A program made the translations under genes and the position numbers. From assembly GCA_937924475.1 (NCBI GenBank), contig CALDSV010000006.1, positions 17,511 to 81,510 of the forward strand: 64,000 nucleotides of DNA, written 5' to 3'. Of the stretch, positions 50,095 through 57,901 are shown in pieces; position 1 is the first letter of the stretch, and each line of letters begins with the position of its first letter. The stretch is from an uncultured bacterium. Lineage in GTDB: Bacteria > Nitrospirota > Thermodesulfovibrionia > Thermodesulfovibrionales > Thermodesulfovibrionaceae. Under the pieces are notes generated by a model that worked only from the letters and a program-made list of their open reading frames with translations, had not been told where the DNA came from and searched no databases.

Positions 50095-50149
50095 AGGATA
50101 CTATCTTTTTGTTAAAGAGAAATTAAAAAAATATTAAAAAATTGTTAAA
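50095..50149 (-). promoter_or_regulatory. PHO-type box and promoter of the receiver gene
   Basis: Four 7-bp units on the plus strand, TGTTAAA (50110), AATTAAA (50121), TATTAAA (50132) and TGTTAAA (50143), with an exact 11-bp period. The minus-strand -10 TATCCT (50095-50100) lies 9 bases past the box, as at the other two boxes; a TATAAG lies slightly downstream. The leader to the ATG at 50018 is about 70 bases. Confidence 0.7.
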
Positions 50150-50185
50150 CTTTTTTATTTTTTCTATTTCAAAGTTTTTTAAAAA

Positions 50186-50224
50186 TAAAAGAGCCTCAAG
50201 AGACCATCCTCTCAAGGCTCTTTT
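50186..50224 (-). terminator. Terminator of the PHP-GT-phosphatase operon
   Basis: AGAGCCTCAAGAGA and TCTCAAGGCTCT (about 50190-50222) form a long imperfect stem around CCATCC. On the minus strand it is followed by TTTTATTTTT. It ends the operon that includes the 63-residue truncated receiver gene. Confidence 0.75.
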
Positions 50225-50246
50225 GGGGAGGAGGGGTGCTGCGCTC

Positions 50247-50438
50247 TTAATAAGTTTTTTTCCTTAAAAATAGAGAAATTTTTCGATAAATATGAAAAAC
50301 ATCTCCTTTCTCTATAAAGGATGCTAAGTTATCCTGTAACATCATTGAATCGATATTAAATTGATGAGATTTTAAGGATGACAAAACAGGTATCTTACTT
50401 GATTGCTTTGCTTTCTTTAAAATTTTTTCTTTTTTCAA
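50247..50438 (-). CDS. Internally deleted receiver-domain copy, 63 residues
   Basis: The start MKKEKIL matches MKRGKIL of the receiver gene at 49638. It then jumps to SSKIPVL, and the rest (IEKGDVFHIYRKISLFLRKK) aligns with IVKGDIFQLYRKISLHMKKR. About 60 residues, including the phosphoacceptor Asp, are absent, while start, frame and the beta4-to-alpha5 half remain. The start is TTG with a strong AGGAGG about five bases upstream, 8 bases after the metallophosphoesterase gene. The translation signal suggests it may be expressed; it may otherwise be a decaying duplicate. Confidence 0.55.
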   Translation of the reverse strand: MKKEKILKKAKQSSKIPVLSSLKSHQFNIDSMMLQDNLASFIEKGDVFHIYRKISLFLRKKTY

Positions 50439-50446
50439 TTTTCCTC

Positions 50447-51163
50447 CTATTTTCCTATGATAAGTTTTTCTGCAAAATAATAGGGTAGGCCTCTATCAAT
50501 TATGGCATCAATAACTCTTTTAATGTCATATTCCTTTCTTATAAATTGAGTACTAACCTCTTCTTCTTTTATCTCCACAAAACATACGCAAGTTCTTGGG
50601 TCACCATCCTTAGGCTTTCCAACACTTCCTGCGTTTATAAAATATTTTCCACCAATTTTTTTGAAATAAGGAATATGAGTGTGTCCGTAGATCATTATAT
50701 CTGCTCCTGCCTTTTGAGCCATCAGAATAAAAAACTTATCATGCCTGTCTTCATACCAATATAGATTATTTTTTATTGGAGTAGCATGAAAAATACTCAC
50801 TCTCTTGCCTTCTATCTGAAAATTAATTCTAAAAGGCAGATTTTTCATGAAATCTCTTGTCTTCTCAGTAACATTTTTTTTGGTCCACTGGAAGGAAAGA
50901 TGAGCCATTTCTGCTTGTAAAGAATCTTCATACTTACAACCACAGTGCTCACTGTTGTAGGCAACATTTTCATCGTAATTTCCCTGAACTCCTTCAATCT
51001 GATGCTCTATCAAAAAGTCAACAACTTCATTAACAAAAGGCGCGTAGCCACCAAGATCACCCAGGTGATAAATTTTGTCAACTCCTAATTCAATCAGTGA
51101 GTTGTAAGCAGTTTTCAAAGCCTCTATGTTACCATGAATATCGCCTAATATGCCTAATTTCAC
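50447..51163 (-). CDS. Metallophosphoesterase
   Basis: 238 residues with the full calcineurin-like metal motif set: LGDIHGN, YHLGDLGGYAP, GNYDE, a His in IFHATP and YGHTHIPYF. The GDLGGYAP form is typical of small YfcE/MJ0936-like phosphodiesterases. Cytoplasmic, no signal peptide. It is the fourth gene of a phosphate-controlled operon behind alkaline phosphatase, 21 bases apart. The substrate is unknown; phospholipid or nucleotide phosphodiesters are possible. Confidence 0.9.
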   Translation of the reverse strand: MKLGILGDIHGNIEALKTAYNSLIELGVDKIYHLGDLGGYAPFVNEVVDFLIEHQIEGVQGNYDENVAYNSEHCGCKYEDSLQAEMAHLSFQWTKKNVTEKTRDFMKNLPFRINFQIEGKRVSIFHATPIKNNLYWYEDRHDKFFILMAQKAGADIMIYGHTHIPYFKKIGGKYFINAGSVGKPKDGDPRTCVCFVEIKEEEVSTQFIRKEYDIKRVIDAIIDRGLPYYFAEKLIIGK

Positions 51164-51184
51164 TATATTTATACTCCTATAGTC

Positions 51185-52732
51185 TTAAGCTATATGATAA
51201 TTAAGATGTCTTTCCCATTCCTCCTTTGTAATTTCTCTCACAAATTGGAGGGCTTCTTTCTTTGTCATTTTAGGATTATTATATTTTAAACCTAAATATT
51301 CAGTCATCACATAATATAAGTCCGTGTTATCTATGAGGTTTTTTAACTTTGTACCAAAGGAATCTTTTCCGTATATTAAAGTAAGCTGATCTTCGGCTGT
51401 ATGATTTGTTGAGGTAAAACCAATGTTGCCTCTTCTTACCTTTGCAGGCTTTTTTAGTTTGTCTTCTTTTTCGTAGTCATAAACACTTTTCCTTAGAATA
51501 TTTCCCATGGTTGCCTCTGGCTCATACCAAATATCATTTACAATTAAAGTTCTTTTATTGGTTAATTTTGAGTATATTTCCTCTGCTTCCTGTGAAGAAA
51601 TCTCAATTTTTGTGTAAAACTCAAAAATATCTTTTACTGTCTTTAAATCTTGATTTCTCATTTTTTTAATCATATATTCAAAGGATGCTGTGTTGTTATA
51701 TTTCATTAATGCTTCAGTAGCGTCATTGTATTCTGGGCCGGTACCATTGATACCAAATCCAGAGTTTCCATGATCAGAGGTTAATATCATCACCACATCG
51801 GGATTTTTATCAATAAAATCCTTAACGATTGCGATTGTTTTGTCTAATTCATAACAATCCATCATAGCTCCGAAGGCATCATTAGCATGACAGGCATGAT
51901 CTATTCTTCCAGCTTCAATAAGAAGCAGAAAGCCTTTTTTATTCTTTGAAAGCTTCCTTAAAGCTACTGCTGTCATCTCCGGTAAAGAAGGTTGCTTATT
52001 GCCCATTTCTTTATCATTCAATCTGTCAACAAAATAACTAATGTGAGAAGAATTGAAAACACCTAAAAGAGGAACATCATCACTAACTTCTAATAAATCA
52101 TCTCTGCTGCGCAGGATCTTATAACCTTTTAAGGAAAATTCTTCATATAGATTTCTACCATCTTTCCTCTTTTCTGGATTAAAGTGTCTGTCACCTCCAC
52201 CCATAGCAACTTCCAACCTACTATTAAGTAAATCTATAGCTATGTTATCCTCATCATCTCTATTTAAATTATGACTATACCAAGCAGCTGGAGTAGCATG
52301 AGTTACTCTTGTAGTTGTTACAAATCCACAGGAATATCCTTTTTTATTGGCTAACTCAAAGAGAGTGCTTAGGTTTCTCCCATCGGGCAACACCGCTAAA
52401 TATCTATTAGCAGTTTTGGAACCTGTTGCCCAGGCAACAGAAGCAGGAGCAGAGTCAGTTACTACCGAAGATAAAGATGAGGTATTCTGGAGAAAAATCC
52501 TTGTTTTATTATCTCTTAAAAGTATAGATAAATTACTCTCTTCCTTAAATTTTCTTTCAATAAACTCGTTCATTGCCTTCATTACTCCAAGAGGAAAACC
52601 GTCACCTACTATAAATACAATACCCTTTGCTTTACTCTTCTGGTTGTTTAAGCTTGCAAAAACTTCCTCTGATGAAGCAATTAGGGAGATAAAGCTTGCC
52701 AAGGATGCTTTTAAAAAATCTCTTCTGTCCAT
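51185..52732 (-). CDS. Alkaline phosphatase, Tat-exported
   Basis: 515 residues with a twin-arginine signal (MDRRDFLKASLASFISL). The PhoA fold is shown by FIVGDGFPLG (Asp44 metal ligand), the nucleophile motif VVTDSAPASVAWATG (Ser94), LIEAGRIDHACHANDA, ILTSDHGNSGFG and NHTAEDQL. It releases phosphate from organic esters in the periplasm and is a classic Pho regulon member. Export folded by Tat suits a metalloenzyme. It lies in an operon with a PHO-type box. Confidence 0.95.
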   Translation of the reverse strand: MDRRDFLKASLASFISLIASSEEVFASLNNQKSKAKGIVFIVGDGFPLGVMKAMNEFIERKFKEESNLSILLRDNKTRIFLQNTSSLSSVVTDSAPASVAWATGSKTANRYLAVLPDGRNLSTLFELANKKGYSCGFVTTTRVTHATPAAWYSHNLNRDDEDNIAIDLLNSRLEVAMGGGDRHFNPEKRKDGRNLYEEFSLKGYKILRSRDDLLEVSDDVPLLGVFNSSHISYFVDRLNDKEMGNKQPSLPEMTAVALRKLSKNKKGFLLLIEAGRIDHACHANDAFGAMMDCYELDKTIAIVKDFIDKNPDVVMILTSDHGNSGFGINGTGPEYNDATEALMKYNNTASFEYMIKKMRNQDLKTVKDIFEFYTKIEISSQEAEEIYSKLTNKRTLIVNDIWYEPEATMGNILRKSVYDYEKEDKLKKPAKVRRGNIGFTSTNHTAEDQLTLIYGKDSFGTKLKNLIDNTDLYYVMTEYLGLKYNNPKMTKKEALQFVREITKEEWERHLNYHIA

Positions 52733-52747
52733 TTTAAATTACCTCCT

Positions 52748-53920
52748 TTAGTGATTGAAAGCTGTTTTAAGCTTATTAAAGATAATCCTCACAGAAGATA
52801 AGTTATTATTAGGAATTATAATGGTATCCTTACCAATTTTGTAGATGTTACCCCTCCAACTTAACCTACAGCTAATAAAAGGTACAAACCAAATTAGAGC
52901 AGTTATTAGGTCTTTTATGGGTATTAGCAAAACAGAAATATTTAAAGGGGATTTAATTAGCCTACTTGTATAAAAATCAAAAGATATTTTTAAAAGAAGA
53001 GTCATGAGAAAAACTTTGAGGGACATTATGGAAAAATTATCCACAAAGAAGGTGAGAGAGGATAGAAAGAGGGGATTAGATAGAGGTTCTGTAAAATATT
53101 TTATTCCTCCTATCTTCCATCTTATCTTTGCCCACCTCGTATGCCTATTAAGAAATCTACTTAAACTCCAATATTCATTTACATTTTTGACCATATAATT
53201 ACTGAGAACAACTCCTTTGCCCTTTTCATGCATAAGCTTACCCAGCATGTAATCTTCTGCCAGTATGTCCTTTATAGCATCAAATCCTCCGATTTCCTCA
53301 AAATCCTTTTTTCTCATGAGCATTGATTTGCCAATGCTACAGGGCATTTTTAGAAATTTATCAAGAAAACATGTGGCAAGTATAACAAAAGAATTTAATT
53401 GAAGATTCTCCAGTTTTGCACCTATGCTTCTTCCCGAAACACCCACTATCAGATTTGTTATAAGGCCAGTATTTTCAGTCATGCAAGAAACTGTTTTCCT
53501 CAGATAATCTTTTCCTACATAAACATTACTATCACTTATAAGGAAGTAATCGTATTTAGAGTTTCTATAGGCAGTTATCATGTTTTTCACCTTTGGATTT
53601 AATGCTCTTTGAGAGCCATCTAATATTATCCTTACTAAATGAGGATATTTATTTTTTATCTTCTCTGCTATTCTGTAGGCAGGATCATTAACATCCTGCA
53701 AAGAAAAAATAATCTCATATTCAGGGTAGTCTTGTTTGCAAAAGCTCTCAAGATTGTCAAAAAGATTATCATCAATGCCTTTTAAAGGCTTAATTATAGA
53801 TACAGGAGGAAGAAAAGTTGAATTATAACTTTCACTTAGTTTCTTTCTCAATGCCAGAATTTGGAAAAAATAAATTGTTATGCTTACTAAAATTAATGCT
53901 AAAATTATCCATAAAAACAT
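52748..53920 (-). CDS. GT21-like (ceramide glucosyltransferase/HpnI type) glycosyltransferase
   Basis: 390 residues with an N-terminal membrane helix, a GT-A domain (PPVSIIKPLKGIDDNLFDNLESFCKQDYPEYEIIF, DSNVYVGKDYL, GGFDAIKDILAEDYMLGKLM) and an (R/Q)xxRW motif in RHTRWAKIRWK, then C-terminal membrane helices. These are features of GT21 enzymes that glycosylate lipids. Its place in a phosphate-starvation operon suggests synthesis of a phosphorus-free glycolipid, as known for other bacteria that replace phospholipids. That role is inference. Confidence 0.85.
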   Translation of the reverse strand: MFLWIILALILVSITIYFFQILALRKKLSESYNSTFLPPVSIIKPLKGIDDNLFDNLESFCKQDYPEYEIIFSLQDVNDPAYRIAEKIKNKYPHLVRIILDGSQRALNPKVKNMITAYRNSKYDYFLISDSNVYVGKDYLRKTVSCMTENTGLITNLIVGVSGRSIGAKLENLQLNSFVILATCFLDKFLKMPCSIGKSMLMRKKDFEEIGGFDAIKDILAEDYMLGKLMHEKGKGVVLSNYMVKNVNEYWSLSRFLNRHTRWAKIRWKIGGIKYFTEPLSNPLFLSSLTFFVDNFSIMSLKVFLMTLLLKISFDFYTSRLIKSPLNISVLLIPIKDLITALIWFVPFISCRLSWRGNIYKIGKDTIIIPNNNLSSVRIIFNKLKTAFNH

Positions 53921-53924
53921 TAAT

Positions 53925-54614
53925 TTACCCCCTAAAAAGTGTTATTGCCACGCCTTTGTTATGCTTTATACATCTCTTTATTGAAATAATGTCTTTTTCA
54001 CAGTTAAGAAGAGTTTTCCATGAGTAAAGATGTCTTGGCTTGTGAAAATCGCTATTTGCAATATAAGGATATTTTTTAAGGCTTACCACATTGAAAACAT
54101 CATCTCTATTTGCTATTTCCCATGCATCTATATATTTCCCGTATATATCTCTGTTATTCCAAAGATATAGTGTATTCCTTATTTCTCCCCTCATGTGGTG
54201 AGGATGGCAAGCAATTATAAGGGCGTCTTGTTTTTTTGCTTCAAGAAATATATTTTCATAAGATTCACAGGCTGGGATAAAGTCTTTTATATCGAGAATT
54301 AGAATATGGGCAGATTTTTCAGAGGACAAATAATTTTTACTTATCTCAACTCCTGGAATAACGAGCATTTCGTATTTATTCCAGGCTCTCTGAGCTTCAT
54401 ATTTTATGTTTTCCATATATTCATTGAAATTTTTATGTGTAATTGTAAATCTAAATCGATGGGCAAACTTACCTATTAAACTATCTCCATTTACTACATG
54501 GTCTGTTATAGCTATAACATCAAAACCAGCCTGACCGAATATATCTACCACTTTTCTTAGCTCTATTGAACCATCAGAGTATTTAGTGTGAATGTGAAAA
54601 TCACATAACAGCAT
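53925..54614 (-). CDS. PHP-domain phosphoesterase
   Basis: About 229 residues with PHP motifs CDFHIHTKYSDGSIEL, VIAITDHVV, VIPGVEIS, IACHPHH and IANSDFHKP. These bind up to three metals and hydrolyse phosphoesters. It heads the phosphate-controlled operon. I placed the start at the ATG at 54614 because the -10 TATTAT (54622-54627) overlaps the in-frame ATG at 54623; the latter remains possible. With 54614 the mRNA would be leaderless. Gaps to the following genes are 4, 15 and 21 bases. Confidence 0.85.
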   Translation of the reverse strand: MLLCDFHIHTKYSDGSIELRKVVDIFGQAGFDVIAITDHVVNGDSLIGKFAHRFRFTITHKNFNEYMENIKYEAQRAWNKYEMLVIPGVEISKNYLSSEKSAHILILDIKDFIPACESYENIFLEAKKQDALIIACHPHHMRGEIRNTLYLWNNRDIYGKYIDAWEIANRDDVFNVVSLKKYPYIANSDFHKPRHLYSWKTLLNCEKDIISIKRCIKHNKGVAITLFRG

Positions 54615-54621
54615 ATAATTC

Positions 54622-54676
54622 ATAATAAATATTAGTTGTTACAGGATAGTTAAGAAATTTTTAAATTTCTGTTAAA
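54622..54676 (-). promoter_or_regulatory. PHO-type box and promoter of the PHP-GT-phosphatase operon
   Basis: Four 7-bp units on the plus strand, TGTTACA (54637), AGTTAAG (54648), TTTTAAA (54659) and TGTTAAA (54670), at an exact 11-bp period. The minus-strand TATTAT -10 (54622-54627) lies 9 bases past the box, the same distance as at pstS and the receiver gene. An alternative -10 (TAATAT) is closer to the box. Confidence 0.8.
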
Positions 54677-54704
54677 TTTTCATATCCCCTTATAGAATAA
54701 AATT

Positions 54705-54848
54705 TCATTTTAAAACTTGATTTATATTGCTTATTTGCTTTTCTACTTTTCCTTTGATAAAAAATGCCTCTTTCTTTGCAAGATAAGTCTTTTTAATTCT
54801 TAGCTTTTTTAATCTATTGAGGGGATACCCCTTTGAGAGGGCAACCAT
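54705..54848 (-). CDS. Possible small basic protein, 47 codons
   Basis: In the 392-base gap between the PHP gene and yajC a minus-strand frame reads MVALSKGYPLNRLKKLRIKK and continues to a TGA at 54705. It is Lys-rich and protein-like, and the frame stays open upstream (KGISKDFLVILFYIEEK), with a TTG at 54878 preceded by AAGGA. I do not recognise it. It may be a small gene or the remnant of a longer one. The rest of the gap holds the PHO box and the yajC leader. Confidence 0.25.
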   Translation of the reverse strand: MVALSKGYPLNRLKKLRIKKTYLAKKEAFFIKGKVEKQISNINQVLK

Positions 54849-55015
54849 TTTTTCTTCAATGTAAAAAAGGATTACCAAAAAGTCCTTAGAAATTCCTTTA
54901 ATGAAGGAGGAAGTGGTGGCAATAAAAACCTTTCTTAGGAAAACATTATAAAACTTGAGATTTTATATTAAAGATTGCTACTATAAATAGATTTAAAATT
55001 ATCAGGAGGTGAATT

Positions 55016-55366
55016 ATGAAATTGGATTTATTGGCCAGTAGTGCCTATGCTATGGGACCTGCCCCTCAGCAAGGTGGACAGGGAGACCCTATAATGAGTT
55101 TGATAGCAAGTCTTTTACCTTTGGTTTTAATAATTGTTGTTTTCTATTTTCTCCTCATTAGACCTCAGCAGAAAAGAGCAAAAGAACACAGACAAATGCT
55201 TGAAAATCTAAAAAGAGGAGATAAAGTAATCACTGTTGGTGGTCTTTACGGAGTGGTAGATAGTGTAAATCCAAATACAGTAGTTCTTAAAGTAGCTGAA
55301 AATGTGAAGTTAAAGTTTTCCAAGCAGTCTATTGCTGCTTTGAGACCACCTACAGATGAGGATTAA
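55016..55366 (+). CDS. yajC: Preprotein translocase subunit YajC
   Basis: 116 residues with one membrane helix (about 27-48) followed by the family motif FLLIRPQQKRAKEHRQMLENLKRGDKVITVGGLYGVV. An N-terminal extension with Gln/Gly residues precedes the helix. YajC associates with SecDF. The ATG has AGGAGGTGAATT upstream, and secD follows 9 bases after the stop. Confidence 0.95.
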   Translation: MKLDLLASSAYAMGPAPQQGGQGDPIMSLIASLLPLVLIIVVFYFLLIRPQQKRAKEHRQMLENLKRGDKVITVGGLYGVVDSVNPNTVVLKVAENVKLKFSKQSIAALRPPTDED

Positions 55367-55375
55367 GATATCTCA

Positions 55376-56998
55376 ATGAGAAGAGGTATATATCTAAGAA
55401 TAGCTCTGATAACCCTTACGGTAATCATGGCATTTGTCTTTTTGCTGCCAAATACTCCTTTTTTCCAATATATGCCTGATTGGTGGAAGAAAAATTTTAC
55501 CAAAAGGGGAATAGTTTTAGGTCTTGATTTAAGAGGAGGTTCTCATCTTATTTTTGAGGTAGATCTTAAAAGAGCAAGAGAAATAACCTTAGAGAGAATT
55601 GGAATGCATCTTCAGAGTCTTCTTGAAAAGAGAGGCATAAAGTCTTCTGTTAGTATCAGGGGGGAAAAGATATTTATTCAACCTTTAAGTGAAGAAGCAA
55701 AAAAAATTATAAGTGAGAATTATCCGGATCTTTCCATTTCATTGCAAGATACAAAAATTATTGCTTCACTTCCAGAAAATGCCTTCAAAAAAGTTGAAGC
55801 CACATCAATTGAGCAGGCAATAGAGGTAATTCGTAATAGAATTGATCAGCTCGGTGTTGCAGAGCCAACTATTCATAAACAAGGAGAAAGCGAAATAGTA
55901 GTGCAACTTCCCGGTGTTAAAGATCCTAAAAAAGCACTGGAAATAATAGGCAAAACAGCTCAATTAGAATTTAAACTTCTTGATGAAGAGACCCAGCTTT
56001 GGAAAGATCTTCCCTCCTTGATAAAACCTCAAGAGGAAGAGACTCTTTTAGCTCAATGGAAGTCTATTTTACCAGAAGATGATGAAATTGTCTTTCAAAA
56101 GATAACAAACAAAGAGACCGGAGAAGTGTATAAAAGACCATATATTGTTAAGAAAAATGCTCTGCTTACAGGAGATCTTTTAGCAGAAGCTCATGTAAGT
56201 ATTGATCAAAGATTTAATGAGCCTTATGTATCCCTGAGATTTAATGAAGCTGGAGCAAAAATTTTTGAAGAAATTACAGGTAAATATGTAAAAAGAAGAC
56301 TCGCAATAATTCTTGATGGAAATCTCTATTCAGCACCTGTAATTCAGGAAAAAATTGAAGGAGGTAATGCCCAGATTTCAGGTAATTTTACTCTTGAGGA
56401 AGCAAAAGATTTAGCAATCGTACTTAGAGCTGGTGCTCTTCCTGCACCTGTAAAACTTATTCAGAATGTAACAGTAGGACCTACTCTTGGAAAGGACTCT
56501 ATTGAGGCTGGGAAAAAAGCTATTTTGATAGCTGCACTCTTTGTATCTTTGTTTATGATAGTATACTATCGCCTTAGCGGTTTAATTGCTGATTTTGCTC
56601 TTCTGCTGAATATTATTCTTCTTTTAGGTGCTTTAGCTGCTCTGAATGCAACTCTTACATTGCCCGGAATTGCTGGTATAGCTTTAGCTATTGGTATGGC
56701 TGTAGATTCTAATGTTCTTATGTTTGAGAGAATAAGGGAGGAGTTAAGATTAGGTAAAACTCCAAAAGCAGCTATTGAGAGTGGTTATAAAAAAGCCTTC
56801 TGGACTATCTTTGACTCTCACGTTACCACTCTTATAACAGCAGCAGTACTATTTCATTTTGGTTCTGGTCCCATAAAAGGTTTTGCCGTAACTCTTTCCT
56901 TAGGTGTAGCAATAAATCTTTTTACTGCCCTAATTGGAACAAAGACTGTATTTGATCTTATATATATAGGAAAGGAGAGTAAGAGTCTTAGCATATGA
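55376..56998 (+). CDS. secD: Protein translocase subunit SecD
   Basis: 540 residues. The first helix is followed by [16 protein letters not shown], the P1 periplasmic domain with [39 protein letters not shown], and the C-terminal six-helix RND domain with [17 protein letters not shown]. SecD with SecF uses the proton or sodium gradient to pull proteins through SecYEG. It overlaps secF by 4 bases. The start lacks a strong ribosome site. Confidence 0.98.
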   Translation: MRRGIYLRIALITLTVIMAFVFLLPNTPFFQYMPDWWKKNFTKRGIVLGLDLRGGSHLIFEVDLKRAREITLERIGMHLQSLLEKRGIKSSVSIRGEKIFIQPLSEEAKKIISENYPDLSISLQDTKIIASLPENAFKKVEATSIEQAIEVIRNRIDQLGVAEPTIHKQGESEIVVQLPGVKDPKKALEIIGKTAQLEFKLLDEETQLWKDLPSLIKPQEEETLLAQWKSILPEDDEIVFQKITNKETGEVYKRPYIVKKNALLTGDLLAEAHVSIDQRFNEPYVSLRFNEAGAKIFEEITGKYVKRRLAIILDGNLYSAPVIQEKIEGGNAQISGNFTLEEAKDLAIVLRAGALPAPVKLIQNVTVGPTLGKDSIEAGKKAILIAALFVSLFMIVYYRLSGLIADFALLLNIILLLGALAALNATLTLPGIAGIALAIGMAVDSNVLMFERIREELRLGKTPKAAIESGYKKAFWTIFDSHVTTLITAAVLFHFGSGPIKGFAVTLSLGVAINLFTALIGTKTVFDLIYIGKESKSLSI

Positions 56999-57900
56999 TA
57001 CAAATTCTGGGTAAAACTAATATTGATTTCTTAGGGAAAAGAAATTTTGCCTTTGCATTATCAATAATAATGACAATTATTGGTATTTTCTCTATATTTC
57101 AGATTCAAACAGGAAAAGCAAATCTTGGAGTAGATTTTGCAGGTGGCTTAAGCCTTCAGATAAGGTTTTCTCAGCCCATTACTATTGCAGAAGTAAGAAC
57201 AGTTTTAGATAAGGCTGGTATTAAGGATGCTGATATACAGGATTTGCCCACAGAGAGAAAACTTTTAATTAAGCTTAAAAAACAACAGCAGGATGCACAG
57301 GATGTAATTGAAAAGGCTCTAAAGGACAGTCTTTCTGCAAAGGAACCCATCATAGAGTCCATAACTGAGATAGGACCGAAAATCGGTGAAAGAACAAAAA
57401 GAGATGCTCTCTTGGCTATTTTAGTAGCTACCTTAGGAATTCTAATTTACATTGCTATTAGATTTAGATTTCATTTTGCTATTGGAGCAACTTTAGCTAC
57501 TTTCCATGATGTAATGGCAGTGTTGGGGATTTTTTATCTTCTAAATAAAGAGATTAATTTAATTTTTATCAGTGCACTTCTTACAATTGCTGGTTATTCT
57601 CTTACGGATACAGTTGTTGTTTTTGATAGAATTCGTGAAAATCTCGGAAAAGTAGCAAAAGGTTCTATGACTTTAGAAACATTAATGAATAAAAGCATAA
57701 ATGAAGTTTTATCAAGAACAATTATCACATCCCTTACCACATTTATGGCAGCTTTAGCTCTCTTCTTATTTGGTGGAGAAGTCTTACATGACTTTGCTCT
57801 TGCTATAATGATTGGGATTTTAGTGGGAACATACTCTTCTATTTTTGTAGCAAGTCCAGTGGTTTTGCTTCTTGGTAATAATTCCTTGATAAAGAGATAA
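56995..57900 (+). CDS. secF: Protein translocase subunit SecF
   Basis: 301 residues, six membrane helices. Signature segments are [15 protein letters not shown], the periplasmic [18 protein letters not shown] and the membrane motif [20 protein letters not shown]. It forms the SecDF complex with SecD. The ATG overlaps the secD stop by 4 bases (ATGA). Confidence 0.98.
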   Translation: MIQILGKTNIDFLGKRNFAFALSIIMTIIGIFSIFQIQTGKANLGVDFAGGLSLQIRFSQPITIAEVRTVLDKAGIKDADIQDLPTERKLLIKLKKQQQDAQDVIEKALKDSLSAKEPIIESITEIGPKIGERTKRDALLAILVATLGILIYIAIRFRFHFAIGATLATFHDVMAVLGIFYLLNKEINLIFISALLTIAGYSLTDTVVVFDRIRENLGKVAKGSMTLETLMNKSINEVLSRTIITSLTTFMAALALFLFGGEVLHDFALAIMIGILVGTYSSIFVASPVVLLLGNNSLIKR

Positions 57901-57901
57901 G

